From contig CAVURW010000211.1 of assembly GCA_963743595.1 (NCBI GenBank), positions 1 through 10,475 on the forward strand: DNA of 10,475 bases, given 5' to 3'. The stretch comes from CAVURW01 sp963743595 (GTDB lineage Bacteria > Verrucomicrobiota > Verrucomicrobiia > Methylacidiphilales > UBA1321). A program made the translations under genes and the position numbers. This document shows positions 5,660 through 10,475 of the stretch, piece after piece. The notes under the pieces are model-generated. The model had not been told where the DNA came from, did not search any database, and was given only the letters and a program-made list of their open reading frames with translations. Position 1 is the stretch's first letter; each line of letters begins with the position of its first letter.

Positions 5660-6598
5660 CTAAAGAGGTCTTTCAACTCCAATGACCCGATACCAATCTA
5701 CTTCCTCTATGTGATTTGGATTGGTCATATGAATCATTCCTATATTAGAAATAAGATACTCTCCACGGGCGATGAATCTCCATCCTAGAGGAGGAAGTGG
5801 TCTGATTACAGTATATTCTCTAAGAGATGACTCAAATCTGACAAGATATACACCATTTACCGATCTAAAACAAGCAACTATGGCAATAACACACTTTTCG
5901 GAAGCACTCCATACAACATCATCAATCAAATCAATAATATCTTCCCAAAATAATTCAGCGATTAAGGTTCCATCCTTTCTAAATGATGAAATAGTGACGG
6001 ACAACCCGCACACAATAAAGTTTCCATCACCGTCATGAGCAAAACAGCGCACCCCCAACAGAGGCTTGCTAACGTCCGATACTAGTTGCATTACTTGATC
6101 GAATATTGTGAGTTTTCCCTCAACGGTTAAAAGCAGTATGCGCCCAGCATGGGTGGCGACTCTATCGGCTTCGATTTTTTTAATAGTCTTACCTGAAAAC
6201 ACATCCTTAATCTCCACCTTCCTTCGACTATTAAACGTTGATATATATATGTAGTCGTGGTCATCAAGTGTCGAGATGTAGGTATAGCGATTAATGGGAG
6301 AAGTCCAGAGAACGTTTGATGTAAGCAGGTCGTAGCACTTCATCTGATGGACCCAGGATCCAATCACTATCTTTCCATTAGAACAAATACAAACTCGGCT
6401 TCTTGTATCCTGTAAAACAGGAAATGAATTCAATAGGTATTTGTTTGAGACATCGATTATAAAAACACGTCCCTCGCCAAGTACAAGTCCGACTATCGAA
6501 CTGAAATCGTTAGTTTCATTCGTCTTTCTTATGGCTGGAGTATTCGTGCCGAGGTTCCCGATACTATCCTCCAGACCATTGCGAGTTCCGCCTTTCAA
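5660..6598 (-). CDS. Beta-propeller-like (WD40/PQQ-type) hypothetical protein
   Basis: This 312-residue protein has no signal peptide. It consists of repeated four-strand-like units: VGLVLGEGRVFIIDVSNKYL, CSNGKIVIGSWVHQMKCYDL, DDHDYIYISTFNSRRKVEIK followed by DVFSGKTIKKIEAD, GRILLLTVEGKLTIFDQ, and later DGNFIVCGLSVTISSFRKDG. Such alternation (short strand, Gly/Asp turn, strand, then VxDxxSGK-like phrase) is typical of WD40/PQQ-type propellers, which mediate protein binding. The start is taken as TTG 6598, which overlaps the upstream gene's stop (TTGA). A GGGAGG lies about 11 bases before it and the frame has a stop immediately upstream. It lies in a minus-strand run with the SUKH-3-like gene. 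It is AT-rich; function unknown. Confidence 0.55.
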   Translation of the reverse strand: MKGGTRNGLEDSIGNLGTNTPAIRKTNETNDFSSIVGLVLGEGRVFIIDVSNKYLLNSFPVLQDTRSRVCICSNGKIVIGSWVHQMKCYDLLTSNVLWTSPINRYTYISTLDDHDYIYISTFNSRRKVEIKDVFSGKTIKKIEADRVATHAGRILLLTVEGKLTIFDQVMQLVSDVSKPLLGVRCFAHDGDGNFIVCGLSVTISSFRKDGTLIAELFWEDIIDLIDDVVWSASEKCVIAIVACFRSVNGVYLVRFESSLREYTVIRPLPPLGWRFIARGEYLISNIGMIHMTNPNHIEEVDWYRVIGVERPL

Positions 6599-7125
6599 CC
6601 CTTATACAGCCTCCCGCACTCTTTGATGCTTTCAACTAAACGAACGATTTCGTCAACCCTTTGGCTATTCCCGATAAAGGAATCCCGTATACACATTACG
6701 CAATTAACGAATACTAATTTCCATTCCGACCAAAATGAATCAACTGTCATTTGAATCTGAGAGAATTCATTTAACGGACCTTCCACTACATTCTTTATAG
6801 CAGGAGTTGAGGATATGATAAGACTGTCTTCACGCCATTCAAACTGCCATTTAAGAGGAAACTCTTGAGCTACCCAGCTTATGGTTGTAGAGCCGACGAG
6901 ATTGCGATCCATTAATGTTTTCAGAGAGATGAGGTCGCACGCCATGCAAGATAGAGTATATTTATAACTACATCGATACCAACTATGCTTCCATACTATG
7001 AAAAAATACTCTGTATTTGAAGAGAAAGCCACCTCAATAAGATCGTCTATGGAGCCACTCGCAAGATCAGAACAGAGAGGTTCTGATCTTGGCTTGCTTG
7101 CTTGAATAAAAAACTCTTCACTCAT
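6595..7125 (-). CDS. Hypothetical protein, first gene of the accessory minus-strand run
   Basis: This 176-residue protein is of unrecognised family. It is rich in Trp, Ser, Ile and Val, with several probable beta strands (EYFFIVWKHSWYRCSYKYTL, WVAQEFPLKWQFEWREDSLI) and a C-terminal amphipathic helix (VDEIVRLVESIKECGRLYKG). It has six Cys in total but no ordered metal motif, no signal peptide and no membrane span, so it is probably cytoplasmic. The start is ATG 7125, with only a weak GGTAAG upstream. Its stop overlaps the TTG start of the propeller gene, so the two are probably co-translated. The AT-rich composition and neighbourhood suggest a horizontally acquired accessory gene. Confidence 0.5.
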   Translation of the reverse strand: MSEEFFIQASKPRSEPLCSDLASGSIDDLIEVAFSSNTEYFFIVWKHSWYRCSYKYTLSCMACDLISLKTLMDRNLVGSTTISWVAQEFPLKWQFEWREDSLIISSTPAIKNVVEGPLNEFSQIQMTVDSFWSEWKLVFVNCVMCIRDSFIGNSQRVDEIVRLVESIKECGRLYKG

Positions 7126-7395
7126 ACAATGTCTTACCCAAACCCTTACCTTTGCCCTGTGCCTGTACCATTATTTCTGATAAAAGCCTTGTTTGGTATC
7201 GAAATGGAAGCACCTGGGTTATACTGTAGAGAGGTATGTCTGTCCAGCGGTTCAGCGCATTGTAAGTGCTCGTTAGGATTCCCGTGGTTCCGCCGTTCCT
7301 TTGGAACTCTAACGGCTGGGTTGGTGTACCTGGCACTTCGGACGGCTTATCAGCCGCCCTCATACCAGGCTTTTTTGGGATCGCGTCTGAGGCGC
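7126..7395. repeat. Structured noncoding element, candidate interspersed repeat
   Basis: This stretch between the accessory run and the PH-domain gene is densely self-complementary. GTTAGGATTCC (7272-7282) pairs with GGAACTCTAAC (7303-7313), with one G-T pair and one mismatch. CGGCT (7343-7347) pairs with AGCCG (7352-7356) over a TATC loop. That inner hairpin is enclosed by CCTGG (7329-7333) and CCAGG (7365-7369). Two minus-strand frames are open through most of it, but neither has a good start, and the translations are Pro/Thr/Arg/Gln-rich without domain character. It is best explained as a structured intergenic repeat or RNA rather than a gene. Confidence 0.45.
7329..7376 (+). terminator. 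Terminator-like nested hairpin with T run
   Basis: Outer stem CCTGG/CCAGG encloses the inner stem CGGCT/AGCCG, and six T follow at 7371-7376 after one C. This is the arrangement of an intrinsic terminator for plus-strand transcription. No plus-strand gene ends just upstream. It would block antisense transcription into the minus-strand PH-domain gene, or it may be part of the repeat element. Confidence 0.4.
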
Positions 7396-7953
7396 TCAAC
7401 TGCTCTTCCTAAGCGACCGAATTGCTTCCATGGCTGGCTCGGGATTTGCGAGGCCAATGAACGCGGCGTCCGGCGCGAGGGGCAGGTGCGGATTGAGTTG
7501 TGCGCCTTCGGTGAAGACCACATCGTAACAGCCATCCCAGCGCTTTCGATTCTCCGGTGCTGGCAATTGATCGGGAAGCGAGGCACGAATGAGTTTCGTC
7601 TCTTTCGGCGTCGTTTCCGTAATGATCAACCGCTGCGTGGTCACCGCGTAAGTGGTAAATCGTGCCCGGCGCGCCTCCCAAATCGGGCGCAAAAGGAAAT
7701 GGATGCCCGTAATGATAAACGGCAGGCAACCGAGCGGCATCAAGCGCCATAGCCCATCGAACGCTGACCCCTCACCGATTCCCCCGGAGCCGTGGTACCA
7801 GGCACTGCCAAGAATCACCCAAGTGCACCCGTAAATGAAGAAGTGAAAACCCCTCTGGGCGTACGCAAACGCTTCCGGGTGACCGGTCCAGACGATCTCT
7901 TCACCAGGATTCAGAGGAATGGCGGGAGCCTGTGCTGCGGTTAATGCGTTCAT
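7396..7953 (-). CDS. Bacterial PH-domain-like membrane protein
   Basis: This protein has 185 residues from ATG 7953; a TTG at 7977 would add eight residues. An N-terminal phrase LNPGEEIVWTGHPE (14-27) is typical of bacterial PH-domain membrane proteins. Two hydrophobic segments follow at about 36-52 and 70-88. Next comes the diagnostic strand pair RFTTYAVTTQRLIITE (98-113), in which a transport-like YAVTxxRLII phrase starts the PH fold. The end, AAFIGLANPEPAMEAIRSLR, also fits the domain's last strand and C-terminal helix. It probably sits in the cytoplasmic membrane with the PH fold in the cytoplasm; the precise role is unknown. It is divergent from ctaA with about 120 bases between the starts. 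Base composition matches the ctaAB region, so it is a resident gene. Confidence 0.68.
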   Translation of the reverse strand: MNALTAAQAPAIPLNPGEEIVWTGHPEAFAYAQRGFHFFIYGCTWVILGSAWYHGSGGIGEGSAFDGLWRLMPLGCLPFIITGIHFLLRPIWEARRARFTTYAVTTQRLIITETTPKETKLIRASLPDQLPAPENRKRWDGCYDVVFTEGAQLNPHLPLAPDAAFIGLANPEPAMEAIRSLRKSS

Positions 7954-8074
7954 GTCGGTAGCGACTGCGTACGGCAAGATATACGCTGGAACAGGCCGTC
8001 GAGCAAACGACGCATCGTTCTATTTTTTATCCGAAACTGGTTTGACGACTTAGGGAAGGATATTATCTTGGCTT
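7954..8074. promoter_or_regulatory. Divergent intergenic region between PH-domain gene and ctaA
   Basis: About 120 bases separate the two divergent starts, so promoters for both should lie here. It has a T-rich centre (about 8018-8030), and AGGGAAGGA at 8052-8060 is a purine-rich stretch 14 bases before the ctaA ATG, rather far for a ribosome binding site. No clear -35/-10 pair or operator repeat was found. Confidence 0.35.
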
Positions 8075-9121
8075 ATGCACAAACCCGCCGCTACCGTGCC
8101 CTTTTCGCCCGATGCCTATCAATGGCCGCTCTACCGGTATGCCTGCTTTTGCGCCGGGAGCGTCGCTTTTTTAATTGCACTGGGCGGCATGGTAACGAGC
8201 ACAAATTCCGGGATGTCAGTGCCCGATTACCCCACCACGTACAATTACAACATGTTCCTGTTTCCATGGCAGCAATGGGTCGGCGGTGTGTTTTGGGAGC
8301 ATCTTCATCGACTCGTGGCCAGCTCGGTGGGGCTATTCACGCTGGTTTTAGCGGTGACGATCTGGTGGACGCAAAAGCGCGTCTGGCTCCAGCGACTCGG
8401 CTGGGCTGCGCTCGTCCTGGTGATCATTCAGGGCCTGATTGGCGGTTTTCGTGTATTGCTCAATCTGGACTGGATGGGCATTCCGCACGCTCTCATCAGT
8501 CACGGTTACCTGGGCTTGATGGCGTTGATCGCGCTGTTTTGTTCGCAATGGTGGCTGGAAAGTCGACGGGGCTCGGGTGCTGTTCCGCGAGGCCTCACCA
8601 CCACATTGATTATCGTTACGGCGATGATCTATACACAGCTCTTGATGGGGGCCACGATGCGCGCCCAACACACCACCCTTTCGATCCATGATTTCCCGAC
8701 TGCTTACGGTCAAGTGTGGCCGCACGTTGACCACGCATCAATCGAGCAGTACAATCGCGAGCGTTTGGCAAATGGCGACGCGCCAACCACCGCTTTTCAA
8801 ATCCACCTTCAACTGACCCACCGCGTGATGGCCGTTCTTATCTTACTCGGAATTCTCTACAACTCCGGGAGAATTCTGCTCCAGACAGACGTCGCGTGGC
8901 CACTCAGATTGGGCGCTATTTGTTGGATCGGCCTTGTCTTTACGCAGTTTACTCTGGGCATGTACGTGATCTGGACGAATAAAGCGGCTGAGGTGGCCAC
9001 ATGTCACGCAGCAGTGGGTGCCTTGACCCTCATGACCGGGTTTCTCCTCATTGCGATCTCCTGGCGACTCTCTCCGGTCCGCAAACCTGAGCTTGCTCGA
9101 GTGAGAACAGGAGCCACATGA
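8075..9121 (+). CDS. ctaA: Heme A synthase (COX15/CtaA family)
   Basis: This 348-residue membrane enzyme oxidises the C8 methyl of heme O to the formyl group of heme A, for aa3-type cytochrome c oxidase. The sequence shows about eight hydrophobic spans in two four-helix halves. It has GGMVTSTNSGMSVPDYPTT (38-55) after the first span and the catalytic-loop motif EHLHR with E75 and H78. The other conserved heme-ligand histidines are H143 (ISHGYLG), H249 (LTHR) and H311 (CHAAVG). The first outer loop lacks the Cys pair of Bacillus-type enzymes, so it resembles the mitochondrial/proteobacterial class. A 40-residue soluble insert lies at about 198-240. The length is normal. The stop overlaps the ctaB start (ATGA). 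Confidence 0.93.
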   Translation: MHKPAATVPFSPDAYQWPLYRYACFCAGSVAFLIALGGMVTSTNSGMSVPDYPTTYNYNMFLFPWQQWVGGVFWEHLHRLVASSVGLFTLVLAVTIWWTQKRVWLQRLGWAALVLVIIQGLIGGFRVLLNLDWMGIPHALISHGYLGLMALIALFCSQWWLESRRGSGAVPRGLTTTLIIVTAMIYTQLLMGATMRAQHTTLSIHDFPTAYGQVWPHVDHASIEQYNRERLANGDAPTTAFQIHLQLTHRVMAVLILLGILYNSGRILLQTDVAWPLRLGAICWIGLVFTQFTLGMYVIWTNKAAEVATCHAAVGALTLMTGFLLIAISWRLSPVRKPELARVRTGAT

Positions 9122-10062
9122 GTGTCACTGCGGAGGCAACGTGCATGACGCCGAAAGAAGCCACAGAGATCGCGCGGATTCACGAGGTGGACGATCCTCT
9201 CAATCTGTGGGGGGATCTGCAGCAACTGACCAAGGCGCGCCTAACGACATTCGTGCTGTTGACCACCGCCGTCGGCTTTGGATTGTCCGTGGTACGGGGA
9301 GTTCCGGGCTACCCGTGGTGGACCATGCTGAACACGATGCTCGGCACCGCTATGGTGGCGGCCTGTTCATCGATTTTCAACCAAGCGCTCGAGCGGAAGA
9401 CCGATGCGCTCATGGTACGCACTCGGTTGCGTCCATTTGTAACCGGTCGCCTGCCATTAGTTTCAACCGTTGCAATCGGGATGGTGCTTGGTGCGGTCGG
9501 CACGTGGGAACTCGCCACGCAGGTCAACGCGCTGACGGCTTGGCTCGGCGTCCTCACCCTCGGGCTTTACGTTCTGGTCTACACGCCGATGAAACGCGTT
9601 TCCGAATTCAACACGATTATCGGGGCGATTCCCGGTGCGCTTCCCCCGCTGATGGGCAGCGTCGCCGCCTGCGGACATCTCAACGGAATCGGCCTCAGTC
9701 TCTTCGGAATTCTCGCGCTGTGGCAATTGCCGCACTTTTATGCGATCGCTTTCATGTACCGGGACGATTACATCCGGGGCGGCATGCGTATGCTTTCGGT
9801 GAATGATGCGGAGGGTCACCGCAGTTCGGGCCACGCGCTGTTCTGGGCGTTAGCGCTGGTTCCCGTGAGCCTGGCACCATGCTGGTTCGGCGTCAGCGTC
9901 TACTACGCGGTTTTGGCAACGATATTGAACGGGATATTTGTCGGACTGGCCGTGTTGTTTTGGCTTAATCCAAGCAGAAGCGCGGCACGCCGTCTGTTTT
10001 TCGGCTCGATCCTCTGGTTGCCGCTCGTTCTTGCTGCGGTGGTCATTGGTTCGTATTGGTGA
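9118..10062 (+). CDS. ctaB: Protoheme IX farnesyltransferase (heme O synthase)
   Basis: This 314-residue polytopic UbiA-family prenyltransferase adds a farnesyl group from farnesyl diphosphate to heme B, giving heme O, the substrate of CtaA. The first Asp-rich motif lies at about 88-106 (FNQALERKTDALMVRTRLRP; N88, D96, R101-T102, R105-P106), where the diphosphate binds through magnesium. YTPMKRVSEFNTIIGAIPGA (155-174) followed by LPPLMG and ALWQLPHFYAIAFMYRDDY (200-218) are the other family signatures. Predicted membrane spans number about eight to nine. The N-terminal 30 residues are hydrophilic and slightly longer than usual. AGGAG lies six bases before the ATG, inside ctaA, so the two are co-translated. 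Also known as cyoE. No oxidase subunit gene is in the window. Confidence 0.94.
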   Translation: MSVTAEATCMTPKEATEIARIHEVDDPLNLWGDLQQLTKARLTTFVLLTTAVGFGLSVVRGVPGYPWWTMLNTMLGTAMVAACSSIFNQALERKTDALMVRTRLRPFVTGRLPLVSTVAIGMVLGAVGTWELATQVNALTAWLGVLTLGLYVLVYTPMKRVSEFNTIIGAIPGALPPLMGSVAACGHLNGIGLSLFGILALWQLPHFYAIAFMYRDDYIRGGMRMLSVNDAEGHRSSGHALFWALALVPVSLAPCWFGVSVYYAVLATILNGIFVGLAVLFWLNPSRSAARRLFFGSILWLPLVLAAVVIGSYW

Positions 10063-10082
10063 GGTGATTGGTGTAAGGTCAT

Positions 10083-10098
10083 CGGGGCTATCTCCCCG
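10083..10098 (+). promoter_or_regulatory. GC hairpin just upstream of the kelch gene start
   Basis: CGGGG (10083-10087) and CCCCG (10094-10098) form a perfect five-base-pair stem with a six-base loop, ending three bases before the ATG at 10102. No T run follows, so it is unlikely to be an intrinsic terminator. It occupies the place of a ribosome binding site, and no AGGAGG-like sequence is present there. It may limit translation of the kelch gene relative to ctaAB. Confidence 0.35.
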
Positions 10099-10101
10099 AA
10101 A

Positions 10102-10475
10102 ATGAAAACCTATCGCAGATTGCTCACGGCGATTCTTGGCGCGTGCGTCGTTGTGATGTTGCTGGCGTATTTGAATTCGAACCGACCGGGCCAGCTCCAC
10201 GTGGCTAGAGATTCTCATGTGGCCGTTCTGCTTCGAGATGGGAAGGTGTTGATCGCTGGGGGTGACGCTCAGAGTAAACCCTCTACGGTTTACGCGGAGC
10301 TGCTGGAGACGTTCCCTTGGCTGGTGGACAAATTGAAGCTCAGCGATGGGAGTAAGCAAACACCCGTTCTTGATTGCGAGATTTTCGATCCGAAAGCGTT
10401 AAGTTGGAGCCGAAGTAGCCCGATTAATAACGCGAGAGCACTCCCTTCCGCTTTCCTCTTGCCGGACGGACGGGT
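10102..10475 (+). CDS. Kelch-repeat secreted or membrane-anchored protein (5' part; runs off window)
   Basis: The first 124 codons of a longer gene are present; no stop occurs before the window end. A basic start (MKTYRR) and hydrophobic segment (ILGACVVVMLLAYL) form a signal peptide or anchor. A kelch-type beta-propeller follows: AVLLRDGKVLIAGGDA, then a later unit CEIFDPKALSWSRSSPINNARALPSAFLLPDGR. The sequence is in order: an xLLxDGKVLxAGG strand, an ExFDPxxxxW strand, a turn with NARA, and the next xLLPDGR strand. Extracellular kelch proteins of this sort bind ligands or carry oxidase-like activity. It begins 39 bases after ctaB on the same strand, so it may be read from the ctaAB transcript. 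The precise function cannot be told from this part. Confidence 0.75.
   Translation, partial: MKTYRRLLTAILGACVVVMLLAYLNSNRPGQLHVARDSHVAVLLRDGKVLIAGGDAQSKPSTVYAELLETFPWLVDKLKLSDGSKQTPVLDCEIFDPKALSWSRSSPINNARALPSAFLLPDGR

Noticed and set aside
7272..7313. GTTAG...CTAAC ends resembling an integron attC site
   Set aside because: The outer boxes do not match RYYYAAC/GTTRRRY fully, and no second inner pair of simple sites or integrase was seen.
7118..7399. 93-codon minus-strand ORF overlapping the PH-domain gene stop (TTGA) and the next ATG
   Set aside because: It uses a TTG start, has no domain character, and runs through strong inverted repeats; a second frame is equally open. Treated as translation of a structured repeat.
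7102..7752. 216-codon plus-strand ORF
   Set aside because: Arg/Pro/Cys-rich antisense shadow of the PH-domain gene and the repeat element; the minus-strand frame has the recognisable domain.
8068..8691. Long plus-strand ORF inside ctaA
   Set aside because: Composition is typical of a frame shadow, and ctaA in the other frame carries every family motif.
9141..9806. Long plus-strand ORF inside ctaB
   Set aside because: Arg/Asp/His-rich shadow of ctaB.
1..10475. CRISPR array, tRNA, rRNA or insertion sequence
   Set aside because: No regularly spaced repeats, no cloverleaf or rRNA-like stretch, and no transposase reading frame was recognised on either strand.

Overview
The window looks like metagenomic or draft DNA from a Verrucomicrobiota-type bacterium, with a foreign or chimeric left end. 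The phylum call rests on gene style only: a short secreted hypothetical with a PEGA-like fold, a TTG/GTG-start mix, a ctaA-ctaB pair followed by a kelch-type secreted protein, and structured intergenic repeats. No marker gene confirms it.

Region 1 (about 1-1806, minus strand) is AT-rich. It encodes the broken remains of one large surface protein of Bacteroidota type: repetitive Asn/Thr/Gly/Ser-rich beta-helix-like sequence followed by a hyalin-repeat (HYR)-like segment. At least seven reading-frame changes and one in-frame stop occur in 1.8 kb. At about 1805 the sequence switches abruptly to GC-richer DNA.

Region 2 (about 1804-3247, plus strand) starts with a possible truncated gene tail. 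It then holds a tight three-gene unit: an ECF sigma factor, a short single-membrane-span protein overlapping it by ATGA, and a membrane-anchored, His-rich periplasmic protein with two LTxxQ motifs. The arrangement resembles sigma/anti-sigma/metal-sensor units of the CnrH-CnrY-CnrX kind.

Region 3 (about 3248-7400) is an accessory patchwork. An AT-rich minus-strand orphan gene (3418-3861) lies between noncoding stretches with short repeats and hairpins. A small secreted protein (4487-4969) is on the plus strand. An AT-rich minus-strand gene run (7125 down to about 5077) carries an unknown 176-residue protein, a beta-propeller-like protein, a tiny Pro-rich ORF and a SUKH-3-like immunity protein. 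Three of these AT-rich genes each appear to carry one surplus base. The run is bounded on its upstream side by a 270-base structured noncoding element (7126-7395).

Region 4 (7396-10475) is well-preserved housekeeping DNA: a membrane PH-domain-like protein on the minus strand, then divergently ctaA (heme A synthase) and ctaB (heme O synthase) with an ATGA overlap, then the start of a kelch-repeat secreted protein cut by the window edge. CtaB makes heme O from heme B and CtaA converts it to heme A for an aa3-type cytochrome c oxidase, so the organism probably respires aerobically with a heme-A oxidase.
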